This document shows, piece by piece, positions 33,206 to 41,377 of a DNA stretch of 64,000 nt. The position numbers were made by a program, and so were the translations under genes. Under the pieces are notes generated by a model. That model worked only from the letters and a program-made list of their open reading frames with translations. It ran no database searches and was not told the origin of the DNA. The first letter of the stretch is position 1. Every line of letters begins with the position of its first letter. Source of the DNA: JAICKM01 sp038228295. Lineage in GTDB: Bacteria; Chloroflexota; Chloroflexia; QHBQ01; JAICKM01. The stretch covers positions 1 to 64,000 of the forward strand of contig JBBRPH010000016.1 in assembly GCA_038228295.1 (NCBI GenBank). The letters are read 5' to 3'.

Positions 33206-33646
33206 TTGCGTGCGCGTAAGACATGGCTCCGCCCGTGGAGCGTGGCCCAACCGCTAGGCGGTGGGATCGCGCCGGCAGGTACTTGCTGTAGTGGCTGGAC
33301 CGCCGAACAACTGTATCGCCTATCGTATGGCCTGCCGGCGGCCAACGTGCTGCCCGAAATTTACAAGCTGCCCTACGCTATGAGTTGGCATCGTGTAAAA
33401 CGCTGGAGCTATGACACTGGGCAACGTTACCCGCTGGTCTTCAACGGCGTGATGAGCGATTGCCGGGCTGTTGGATCAACGGGGTGTACCCAGCTAGATC
33501 CTGCTAGCGAGCCACAGACCCAACTCAAGAACTTCCATTTCACTAATGACCAAGCGTGGCAAGTGTTCTGGCACCAACTGAACGTCGATCCCACCACAAG
33601 CCAAAACTTACCGTGGTCAACCGACATCCGCAGAAACGACCAGTGA
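33206..33646 (+). pseudogene. Possible C-terminal gene remnant
   Basis: 146 codons open from a TTG without a Shine-Dalgarno. The translation looks like real protein in its second half (AANVLPEIYKLPYAMSWHRV, QRYPLVFNGVMSDC, NDQAWQVFWHQLNVDP) but has no signal peptide or recognisable N-terminal domain. I read it as the tail of a larger lost gene; an intact small gene of unknown function is possible. Base composition is lower in GC than the neighbours. Confidence 0.4.
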
Positions 33647-33705
33647 TATGCTGTGGCTGAAATACAGCCATGAAAAGCTTTTAACTCAGCGATAGGAGTG
33701 AACCG

Positions 33706-34458
33706 ATGAACAGAGCCATAACTGCGGGGGAATTCGGCAGGCGCTGGACAGTAGGGGCAGTTGGCTGCGTGGCGTTCTGTCTGCTAGCAGCCTGCGGCAC
33801 GAACGTAGTCACCGGCACTGCCACACCGGTGACTACGGCTAATCCCACCGTATTGGAGTTGCCGACCGCCCCGCCCACCGTACCCATCTCGCCAACCGCG
33901 ACCCTCGAGTTGAATGCCTCGGTACTGACGAAGATCGCCGTTCTGCAAACGCGCTACCCAGATGACTACGCGACCGCCTACACCGATGAGGTCCAGCGCG
34001 CCCAACGCATGGCGCAATCTATGCTGACCCCGCACCCCAGCTATATCCCGGTGTTGCCCCCCGGCTACCTTACGGCGACCCCCGTATTGGGCATTAAGGA
34101 ATGCGGCGTAGCCAGCCAGTCCTTTCCCTGGCCGGAGAACTGCTGGCGCGGGTACGTCAACGGGCAAATGGTCCTGGTGAAAGCCGGTAGCCCCCCCGGC
34201 GATAGAGAGCATGGCATCGTGTGGATTGTGGGCGATGGGCAAGGTGACAATGAGGTGCCCTGGTATGCGGCCCCCCAAGCGGTGAAGGGACTTCGCATCC
34301 TCTCCGTCACCGGCACCCGGATGCTCCTCGCACCCGTGGTCCCCCCGCCCCCGCCGATCACCTTCACCTTCGACCTCGCCACCCGCCAATGGATCGGCCC
34401 CGACGGCACGCCGTTGCCCACGCCGACCGTAACCCCCCGCGCTACAGTGCTGCCGTAA
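33706..34458 (+). CDS. Putative lipoprotein
   Basis: 250 aa. Signal peptide with lipobox LLAAC (Cys about residue 30), then a Thr/Pro-rich linker typical of surface lipoproteins. The globular part (about 70-215) has no recognised domain; two Cys (ECGVASQ..., NCWRG) could form a disulphide. The C-terminus ends in another TP-rich tail. AGGAG precedes the ATG. The last 28 codons are duplicated downstream as a fragment (34535-34618). Confidence 0.72.
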   Translation: MNRAITAGEFGRRWTVGAVGCVAFCLLAACGTNVVTGTATPVTTANPTVLELPTAPPTVPISPTATLELNASVLTKIAVLQTRYPDDYATAYTDEVQRAQRMAQSMLTPHPSYIPVLPPGYLTATPVLGIKECGVASQSFPWPENCWRGYVNGQMVLVKAGSPPGDREHGIVWIVGDGQGDNEVPWYAAPQAVKGLRILSVTGTRMLLAPVVPPPPPITFTFDLATRQWIGPDGTPLPTPTVTPRATVLP

Positions 34459-34534
34459 GGTTCGTAAGCAAGGGAGCCAAGGGTCCATGCAGACAGCAGC
34501 CTTCGCACAGCGGTTAAGCAGAGGGCGGGCGCTA

Positions 34535-34618
34535 TTCGATCTGTCCATCCGCCAATGGATCGGTTCCGACGGCGCGCCGCTGCCCGCCCCCACACCCAGG
34601 CCAACGGCCGGACCGTGA
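34535..34618 (+). pseudogene. 3' fragment of a second copy of the lipoprotein gene
   Basis: 28 codons ending in TGA encode FDLSIRQWIGSDGAPLPAPT..., matching the lipoprotein C-terminus FDLATRQWIGPDGTPLPTPT. The rest of the copy is missing, so this is the tail of a decayed tandem duplicate. Confidence 0.75.
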
Positions 34619-34960
34619 CGCACGATAGGTAGTGTAATACGGACCCTGGCCCTGCCGGCGAGCGACCACCGTCCAGCCACGGAAAGCAGCACGAGTGCCG
34701 CCAAGCCACGCCCCAGCACCGCAGCCCCGCCCCGCTTGCGCCGGCAAATAGCGGCTCTTTGCGGAACAGTGAAGTCGTCCGATCCCCCTTGCTGTTTTAT
34801 AGATCACCCGCTGTATAAATAGCGTGAATCGCTGCTTAGGCTAGGCAATTGATTCCAGCCCAGTGGAAATGCAACCACGCTATTCCGCAAAAAACTCTCA
34901 CCGGTTCCGTGGATAACTTGCCGTCACCACGCGCAAGTGCTACTATATACCAAGCCTATA
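34619..34960. other. Gene-free spacer before the redoxin gene
   Basis: No supported ORF or RNA. Contains only scattered AT-rich stretches; TACTATATA at 34941-34949 could be a -10 region for the redoxin gene. The last part before the gene is a heptamer array (next entry). Confidence 0.4.
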
Positions 34961-34988
34961 CCTGACACCTGACACCTGACACCTGACG
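34961..34988. repeat. CCTGACA heptamer array
   Basis: Four consecutive heptamers CCTGACA x3 and CCTGACG, ending 17 bases before the redoxin start codon. This is the one array in the window that lies before a gene rather than after or within one. Confidence 0.85.
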
Positions 34989-35005
34989 CAACGGAGATCA
35001 GCCCC

Positions 35006-35269
35006 ATGCCAACCACCTCGCCACCTGCCCCCATCATCGTCTATAGCGGCCCTCTCTGCAGTGGCTGCCAAGAAGTCAAGGAGTATCTAAGCGCGCAGGG
35101 GCTGCCGTATGAGGAGCGCAATATTCGCGCCGATATGGCGACGATGATCGAGTTCCGGCGCAAAGGCTACGAGATCCTGCCGGTGATCGAACTGGGGCCG
35201 ACTGTAATCCGCGAGTACGAGTCGTTGGCGCAGTTAACCACCGCCCTGCGCGCAGGCGGCTATCTCTAA
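35006..35269 (+). CDS. Glutaredoxin/NrdH-like redoxin
   Basis: 87 aa. Thioredoxin-fold thiol-disulphide redoxin with active-site CSGC (residues 18-21) and a following LPVIELG loop holding the cis-Pro. The SGC variant differs from the CPYC of classic glutaredoxins, and the length fits the NrdH/glutaredoxin-like family. GGAGAT precedes the ATG. The membrane glycosyltransferase gene starts 14 bp after the stop, so they may be cotranscribed. Confidence 0.88.
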   Translation: MPTTSPPAPIIVYSGPLCSGCQEVKEYLSAQGLPYEERNIRADMATMIEFRRKGYEILPVIELGPTVIREYESLAQLTTALRAGGYL

Positions 35270-35283
35270 ACCAGGAGACTGCG

Positions 35284-38256
35284 ATGCTGCCTGATGCCGT
35301 TGCTGCCCCTAGTGATATTTCGGTGCACGTTCCGGCCCGCCCAGCAATACCGCTGCCGGTACGACGCTGGGGACCCTTAGCCGGGGGCCTAGCCGCATTA
35401 GCTCTAGCTGTGTGGGCTGAGAGCCGCGTAGAAGCGGGCGATACGTCGAACACCCCGCTAATCGCCTACCTACTTGCCGTTGTACTGTTTGCGGCAAGCG
35501 CCCGGCTCCTGCCCGACACTTCGGCAGACGAAGCCGCCGGCTCCGCCGATACACCACTACCCGATGAACGGCGCGTGATCTGGTTCGTGGCGGCCCTCAG
35601 CGCAGTGGGGGCAGTGGTGCTCAACGTGATCGGGCTGGTCCAATTACGCGCCAATATCGAGTCGCCCACCGGTTTTTGGCTCTGGCTGATCAGCCTGATT
35701 GTGCTACTGGTCGGCGGCAGCGGCGTGAGCCGCCGGCAGGGCTGGGCGGCGCGCTGGGGCCGGGCGGTCTGGCCGACGACTGGTTGGGGACGCGCAGTGC
35801 TGGTCTTGGCCGTACTCGTGCTGCTCGGCGGAGCGGCAGCGGCGCGCTGGATCGCGTTGGACCGTGTGCCGTTCGGGCTCAATGCCGACGAGGGCGACCG
35901 TGCTTCGCTCTCCATCCGCCTGATCCGGGGCACCGACCGCAGCGGCTTTTTCGACATCGGTTGGTACTACATTCCGATGCCCTACTTTCAGATCCTGGCC
36001 GCCTGGATGCGCTGGTTGGGCATCGGCTTCGTGCAAGCGCGCGCCTTCAGCGGCCTGTGCGGCCTGATCAGCGTGGCCGGCGTGGCGTGGATCGGGCTGC
36101 GGCACTTCGGCGTGCGGGTCGGCCTATTAGCCGGGGCGCTATTGGGCTTGATGGCCGTCGCGCTGCAATTCTCGCGTGTCACCACTGAAGCGAACCCGAC
36201 CACCACGCTCTGGGTGATCAGCGTGGCGCTGTTCCTGGAGGGCGCACGCACCGGCAAGGCTTGGGCCTGGATCGGGGCCGGGTTGGCGGGGGGGTTTTCG
36301 CTCTATTTCTATCCCAGCGGACGGCTCTGGGCGCTGTTCGCGGCGGGCTGGTGCCTCTATTTGTTGCTGCACGGCCTGGGTGGACGGCGTTGGGGCATCG
36401 TGCGGGGCACAGCGTTGGCGGCGGTGGCGGCGCTGCTGGTGGTCGGCCCATACTTCGTCCGCATCGAACACGACCTCAAAATGTTCAGCCTGCGCGCCCA
36501 GCAAACCTCGATCTTCGATCCCGCAAACCCCATCCGCCTGCCCTACTACGACGCGCACTGGTCCCTGCCCCAACTACTCCAGGCCCAGGTGATCCACGCG
36601 GTCGGCATCTTTAATCAGTTTAGCGACAACGGCGGAGTCTGGCCCACCGATAAACCGCTACTGGCAGGCTTGCTCGCCGTCTTGACGCTGCTGGGCCTAG
36701 GCGGGTTGGTGTTGCGTCCGCGCGATCCACGCTGGGTGGCGCTGGCCGGCTGGTTCCTGACCGGCTTTGTCGGCGTGATCGTCACCGTGGAAACGCCGAA
36801 TATGCAGCGCATGGCAACCGCGGTGCCGGTGCTGGCGTTGGCGGCGGCGCTGACCCTCGACAGCCTGGCCCGGCGCGTCGAAGCGGTGACAGCGGGGGGG
36901 ACGGCGCGTGTGCGGCGGGCCGTCGCCGCCGTCAGTACCGTGGCGATCGCCCTGGTTGCCGCCGGGCTGCTGGTGAACGAAGCCCGCTTCTATTTTGTGG
37001 ACTATGCGGCGATGGACCGCTGGCCGGCCCCCACGGTATTAGGCAAGGCCGTCGCCGCGCAGGGCACCGATACGCTGGTGACGACGGTCGGCCGCTATGC
37101 GCCGATGGTCAACGCGGGCTGGGTGCGGCTGCTGGCCTTCGACATCCCGCGCGCGGCCATCGGCACGCCGGGCAGCCACTTGCCGCTGGCGGTGCCCGCC
37201 GACCGCAATCTGTCCTTTCTGGTCTATCCCAAACAGGCCGAATATCTGCCCTATCTGCGCGACCTCTATCCCGGCGGCACGCTTATGCCTATCACACACA
37301 CTACCGACGGCCTGCAATTCAGCATCTATCGTGTGCCGCAAGCGGCGTGGGCCGCTACACAGGGCGCGCTGGCCGGGCCGCCGGGCGCACCAGGCGTGCC
37401 GGTGGAGACGCTGGGCAGCGCGCCGCCCGGTTGGAGCCGTTATCCCAGCCCCATGCGCTGGACGGCAGGGTTGCGTGTGGCCGAATATTGGAACTACACC
37501 GTCGAGATCGGCCCCGGCCCGGCCCAGTTGACGCTGGACGGCAGCTCCGTACTGACCATGCCGGCCGGCACTGCGCGGCAAGCCGTCACGCTGGCCCTGG
37601 CGCGCGGCCTGCACACTGTCGAATACAGCGGCACCCTAGCCCAGCCGGGGCTGCCCGCGCTGTTCCGCTGGGGCGTGGTGCCCGAAAGTGCGTCCGATGC
37701 CGCGCCCGTAGCAGCCGTCTTGGAGCCGGTGCGCCAGGCCGACCTCAGCACGCAGTTGACCCGACCCAGCGGCCTCTACGGCGTAGTCGAAGTAGCCGAC
37801 CGGCCGCTACAGCAACGGCTCGATCCGACCCTGGCGGCCTGCTGCTTGGCCGAGCAGATTCGCAGCGACGGCCGGCCCTATACCGTCACCTACACCAGCA
37901 CCTTGATCGCACCGATAGACGGCGCTTACACGATGCAACTGTTTGCCCAAAGCGCAGTGGACCTGACGCTCGACGGGCACGCCGTTATCCACAGCGACGG
38001 GCCACAAGACGAGCCGGTGCATGGGCAGGTGACGTTGACCCAGGGGCCGCACGCAGTCCATCTGGTGTTGCACGGCCGCGACGGTCCCGGTGGCCTGGAA
38101 TGGAGTTGGACCCCGCCCGGCGGCGAGCCGTCCATCGTGCCGCCGCACGCGCTCATGCCCCCCCCCGGCGCGGGTGTGCAACCCGCCCAACCGCCCGGCG
38201 TGCTGGGTCTGCGCGAGGTCCAGCCGCTAGACGTACCGCTAGAGACGATCCGTTAG
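35284..38256 (+). CDS. GT39-like membrane glycosyltransferase with C-terminal PA14 domain
   Basis: 990 aa. The first half is a GT-C type polytopic protein with about twelve helices. NADEGDRASLSIRLI (about 200-215) holds the acidic pair expected in the first extracytoplasmic loop of PMT/ArnT-like enzymes that use lipid-linked sugar donors. The second half is extracytoplasmic; its end (about 865-960; YTVTYTSTLIAPIDGAYTMQL, DLTLDGHAVI, GPHAVHLVLHGRDGPGGLEW) is a PA14 carbohydrate-binding fold. Likely glycosylates surface proteins or lipids; acceptor unknown. GGAGACTGCG precedes the ATG. Confidence 0.82.
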   Translation: MLPDAVAAPSDISVHVPARPAIPLPVRRWGPLAGGLAALALAVWAESRVEAGDTSNTPLIAYLLAVVLFAASARLLPDTSADEAAGSADTPLPDERRVIWFVAALSAVGAVVLNVIGLVQLRANIESPTGFWLWLISLIVLLVGGSGVSRRQGWAARWGRAVWPTTGWGRAVLVLAVLVLLGGAAAARWIALDRVPFGLNADEGDRASLSIRLIRGTDRSGFFDIGWYYIPMPYFQILAAWMRWLGIGFVQARAFSGLCGLISVAGVAWIGLRHFGVRVGLLAGALLGLMAVALQFSRVTTEANPTTTLWVISVALFLEGARTGKAWAWIGAGLAGGFSLYFYPSGRLWALFAAGWCLYLLLHGLGGRRWGIVRGTALAAVAALLVVGPYFVRIEHDLKMFSLRAQQTSIFDPANPIRLPYYDAHWSLPQLLQAQVIHAVGIFNQFSDNGGVWPTDKPLLAGLLAVLTLLGLGGLVLRPRDPRWVALAGWFLTGFVGVIVTVETPNMQRMATAVPVLALAAALTLDSLARRVEAVTAGGTARVRRAVAAVSTVAIALVAAGLLVNEARFYFVDYAAMDRWPAPTVLGKAVAAQGTDTLVTTVGRYAPMVNAGWVRLLAFDIPRAAIGTPGSHLPLAVPADRNLSFLVYPKQAEYLPYLRDLYPGGTLMPITHTTDGLQFSIYRVPQAAWAATQGALAGPPGAPGVPVETLGSAPPGWSRYPSPMRWTAGLRVAEYWNYTVEIGPGPAQLTLDGSSVLTMPAGTARQAVTLALARGLHTVEYSGTLAQPGLPALFRWGVVPESASDAAPVAAVLEPVRQADLSTQLTRPSGLYGVVEVADRPLQQRLDPTLAACCLAEQIRSDGRPYTVTYTSTLIAPIDGAYTMQLFAQSAVDLTLDGHAVIHSDGPQDEPVHGQVTLTQGPHAVHLVLHGRDGPGGLEWSWTPPGGEPSIVPPHALMPPPGAGVQPAQPPGVLGLREVQPLDVPLETIR

Positions 38257-38300
38257 CCGATTTTCAGCCCAATAGCCACCTAATCTACACCCGTGGGCTG

Positions 38301-38329
38301 TTGTCAAAATTGATTATACGCTCCATAAT
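38301..38329 (+). promoter_or_regulatory. Promoter of the kelch-SLH gene
   Basis: TTGTCA (38301-38306), 17 bp, CATAAT (38324-38329), about 75 bases before the start codon. Confidence 0.6.
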
Positions 38330-38402
38330 GCAGTAGAGTGTATTGAGCACTCACAACGCGGAGTCGTGGTACCGCAATATTATCAGCGAAGTGAGGTTTC
38401 TG

Positions 38403-41267
38403 ATGATTCGACAACTTGCCGTCGGGGGACTCTGTGTGTTGGGCGTGTTACTGCTGGGGCTTTGGTCAGCGCCCACCAACAGTCCGATCCCCGGCGGCGG
38501 CAAAGTGGCGCGAGCGGCCGTGCCCGCCACCCCCGGCATCACGCCGCCGCCCTGTGGCGCACCCTTCTGGGCTTATACAGCCGACTACCCCACCACGGTC
38601 GCTGAGGCCGCTGTAGTGAGCCTAGACGCATTCATATATAGCTTCGGCAACGGCGCATACAAATATAGCGTGAACGCCAACACTTGGACCGCCATCACCT
38701 CGCCGCCGGCCCCCAGCGGGCAACAGGGCGCGAGTGCCGTCACCGACGGTACGTATATCTATCTCCTCAACGGCTACAGCAGCGGCGTACTGAATCGCTT
38801 GTATCGCTATGACCCACTCACCGACAGCTACACCACCCTAGCCGCACCACCGACCGCCACGGCGAGCCAAGCCGCCGTCTACCTGAACGGTAAAATCTAT
38901 CGCATTGCGGGAGGGACGGGCGCGGGTTATACGGCCGGTGTAGATGTCTATACGCTTAGTACCGACACGTGGGCACCGGCGGGCACCGTGGCAGCCTACC
39001 CCCAGGCGATCTCCTACGTGCTGGCCGTGGCCTATAACGGCTACATTTATGCAGGCGGCGGCGGTGGTGTTACCGTGCAAAACCTGACCACCAAGACCTA
39101 TCGCTACGATCCGGCCGCTAATGCCTGGGACGACAACGCCGTGCCCGATTTTCGCCAAGCGCATTACGGTGGGGCGAGTAGCATAGCGGACGGATATTGG
39201 ATGCTGGCCGGCGGTTATGATATCGCCTATCAAATCGATAGAAATGTCGAACTGCTGCCTTTGTATAACCCGAATCTCGGTTGGTTCAGTATGCCCTGGC
39301 TGCCTGCCTGGCGCTTTTTAACTAGCGGCGCAACCGTTGCGGGAGTTTTCTACGTCGTCGGCGGCTTTAGCACGGGGATTAACCCGCATCAAGAGGTGCA
39401 GTATCTCAATCCGGGATGTGCCTCCATTCCTCCGCCCCCACCGACTATGGGTAGCCCCACGCGCACTCCCACTCCCGCGCCCACCAATACCGTCACACCT
39501 ACCAGCACCCTCACACCGACGAGTACGCCCACATCCTGCAGCACTAGTGCCTGGAACCCCAGCGACTCCTACCCGATCCCAGTAGCGGGGGCAGCCGTGG
39601 CCGCGCAAGGCGGCACCGTCTATAGCTTCGGCGGCTACGCGAACGAGGCGGCAGTTGCCAATGCCTATCGCTATACGCCCGGCAACCTCGGCTGGGCACC
39701 GATTGCCCCCTTGCCCGAAGCACGAGCATTCGCCAGTGCGGTGAGCGACGGTACCTACCTGTACATCCTCAACGGCGGTGAAACCACACTGCAAAGCCGC
39801 AACGCCCTGTATCGCTACGACCCGGCAACCGACAGCTACAGCACATTGGCCGCGCCCCCGGTAGCGACTTACGGCCAAGCTATCGCCTATCTCAACGGCA
39901 AGATTTATCGCATCGCGGGCCACTACTCGCACTACGGTCCCATAGTGCCCAACGCCGTTATGCGGGCCGGCACGGCCAGTGCGCCTACCAACGATTACGA
40001 GGTCAATACCGTAGACGTTTACACCATCAGCAGCAATAGCTGGGCACCGGCGGGCACCATCGCCAATTATCCGCTGCTCACGTCCAACCTCAATGCGGTA
40101 GTCTACAACGGCTACATCTACACGGCAGGCGGCGGCGGCAACAGCAGCCCGGTTACTAACAAAACCTATCGCTATGACCCTGTCGCCGGCAGTTGGGACG
40201 ATGCGGCAGTGCCGGATCTGCCGACCGGCCGCCAAGGCAGCGCCATGGATCTGCTCAACGGGCGCTGGATCGTCGCCGGCGGCAGCGCAATGGGTGGCCT
40301 ACCTAATCCAACCACCGAGGTGCTGGCGTTAGATCTCACCAACCCCACCGCTACCTGGGCGACCCTAGCATCGTTACCTACGGCTGAGATCTATAGTAGC
40401 GGCGCGCGTGTGGGCAATAATTTCTACGTGGTCGGCGGCATTAACATGTATCCACCCGGCGCAAACTCCATCGTCCAGCGCTACACCGACGGTCCCCCTT
40501 GCCCTACTAGCCCGACAGCTACCGCTACAGCGAGTAGCACAATGATCACTACTACCCTGACTCCATTCACTACCGGCACGCCGACCGCCACGCCACCCAC
40601 TGCGGCGGCCACCGGCACGCCGACCGCCACGGCCACGCTCTGCCCGTTGCGCTTCAGCGATGTGCAAGCGACCGACTACTTCGCGCCCGCTGTACGCGCA
40701 CTAGCTTGTCGCGGCGTGATCAGCGGCTATAGTGACGGCACCTTCCGCCCCTATAACCCGACCACACGCGCTCAATTGGTCAAAATCGTGGTGTTGGGCC
40801 TGGCGCTGCCCGTGCAAACTCCGGCCGCCGCCGGCTACACCTTCAGCGATGTGCTGCCCACCGATACTTTCTACCCCTTCGTCGAAACGGCCGCTGCCCG
40901 CAGCATCATCAGCGGCTACACGTGCGGCACCGTCGCCGGTGAACCCTGCGACAGTGGGCACCGCCCTTACTTCCGCCCCGTGGCTCCCGTAACGCGCGGC
41001 CAGGTCGCCAAAATCGTCGTCGTCGGCGCAGGGTGGGCCACCGTTCGGCCGGCCGTAGCCACCTTTAACGATGTCGCGCCCGGCAACGTCTTCTACCCCT
41101 TCGTGGAAACCGCCGTCTGCCGGGGCGTACTCGACGGCTACACCTGCGGCGGTCCCGGCGACCCCTGCCCCGGTCGCTACTTCCACCCTGTCGCCGGGGC
41201 GGTGCGCGGCCAGATCGCCAAAATCGTCTACAACAGCGCAGCCAACCCGCCTGTCTGCGCGCCGTAG
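38403..41267 (+). CDS. Secreted double-kelch protein with three SLH domains
   Basis: 954 aa. Signal peptide (about 1-40, MIRQLAVGGLCVLGVLLLGL). Two kelch-repeat beta propellers (about 45-340 and 380-705; repeats such as YRYDPLTDSYTTLAAPP, KIYRIAGG, YNGYIYAGGG) are joined by Thr/Pro linkers. Three S-layer homology domains follow at about 748-954: PLRFSDVQATDYFAPAVRAL, YTFSDVLPTDTFYPFVETAA, ATFNDVAPGNVFYPFVETAV. Likely fixed to the cell surface through SLH and binding carbohydrate or protein through the propellers. The start is the ATG after GTGAGG; an upstream ATG at 38343 would spoil the signal peptide. Confidence 0.9.
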   Translation: MIRQLAVGGLCVLGVLLLGLWSAPTNSPIPGGGKVARAAVPATPGITPPPCGAPFWAYTADYPTTVAEAAVVSLDAFIYSFGNGAYKYSVNANTWTAITSPPAPSGQQGASAVTDGTYIYLLNGYSSGVLNRLYRYDPLTDSYTTLAAPPTATASQAAVYLNGKIYRIAGGTGAGYTAGVDVYTLSTDTWAPAGTVAAYPQAISYVLAVAYNGYIYAGGGGGVTVQNLTTKTYRYDPAANAWDDNAVPDFRQAHYGGASSIADGYWMLAGGYDIAYQIDRNVELLPLYNPNLGWFSMPWLPAWRFLTSGATVAGVFYVVGGFSTGINPHQEVQYLNPGCASIPPPPPTMGSPTRTPTPAPTNTVTPTSTLTPTSTPTSCSTSAWNPSDSYPIPVAGAAVAAQGGTVYSFGGYANEAAVANAYRYTPGNLGWAPIAPLPEARAFASAVSDGTYLYILNGGETTLQSRNALYRYDPATDSYSTLAAPPVATYGQAIAYLNGKIYRIAGHYSHYGPIVPNAVMRAGTASAPTNDYEVNTVDVYTISSNSWAPAGTIANYPLLTSNLNAVVYNGYIYTAGGGGNSSPVTNKTYRYDPVAGSWDDAAVPDLPTGRQGSAMDLLNGRWIVAGGSAMGGLPNPTTEVLALDLTNPTATWATLASLPTAEIYSSGARVGNNFYVVGGINMYPPGANSIVQRYTDGPPCPTSPTATATASSTMITTTLTPFTTGTPTATPPTAAATGTPTATATLCPLRFSDVQATDYFAPAVRALACRGVISGYSDGTFRPYNPTTRAQLVKIVVLGLALPVQTPAAAGYTFSDVLPTDTFYPFVETAAARSIISGYTCGTVAGEPCDSGHRPYFRPVAPVTRGQVAKIVVVGAGWATVRPAVATFNDVAPGNVFYPFVETAVCRGVLDGYTCGGPGDPCPGRYFHPVAGAVRGQIAKIVYNSAANPPVCAP

Positions 41268-41286
41268 CGCGTGAAACGTGTTGTGT
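41268..41286. repeat. Heptamers after the SLH-gene stop
   Basis: TAG, CGC, then GTGAAAC GTGTTGT, followed by the terminator at 41296. Mirrors the arrangement on the other side of that terminator. Confidence 0.6.
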
Positions 41287-41295
41287 GCTAAAAGA

Positions 41296-41333
41296 GGCGG
41301 CAGTAGCGAGTATTCGCTACTGCCGCCCTTTTT
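41296..41333. terminator. Bidirectional intrinsic terminator between SLH gene and uvrA
   Basis: GGCGGCAGTAGCGA (41296-41309), loop GTAT, TCGCTACTGCCGCC (41314-41327), then CTTTTT. Upstream AAAAG gives a CTTTT run for the opposite strand, so it can end both convergent transcripts. Confidence 0.9.
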
Positions 41334-41359
41334 CCTTTTTATTGTAGAACCCACTAGCG

Positions 41360-41377
41360 ACAATACGTTTTACGCCG
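41360..41377. repeat. Heptamer-type sequence containing the uvrA stop codon
   Basis: In the uvrA direction: GGCGTAAAACGTATTG, with the stop TAA inside the CGTAAAAC unit. Confidence 0.55.

Noticed and set aside
34719..34961. Promoter or RNA in the spacer before the redoxin gene
   Set aside because: TACTATATA is present but no matching -35 or conserved hairpin could be found.
39318..40235. 305-codon open frame on the minus strand
   Set aside because: Mirror of the kelch-SLH gene. The plus strand has a signal peptide and clear repeats; the minus frame has none and low-complexity composition.
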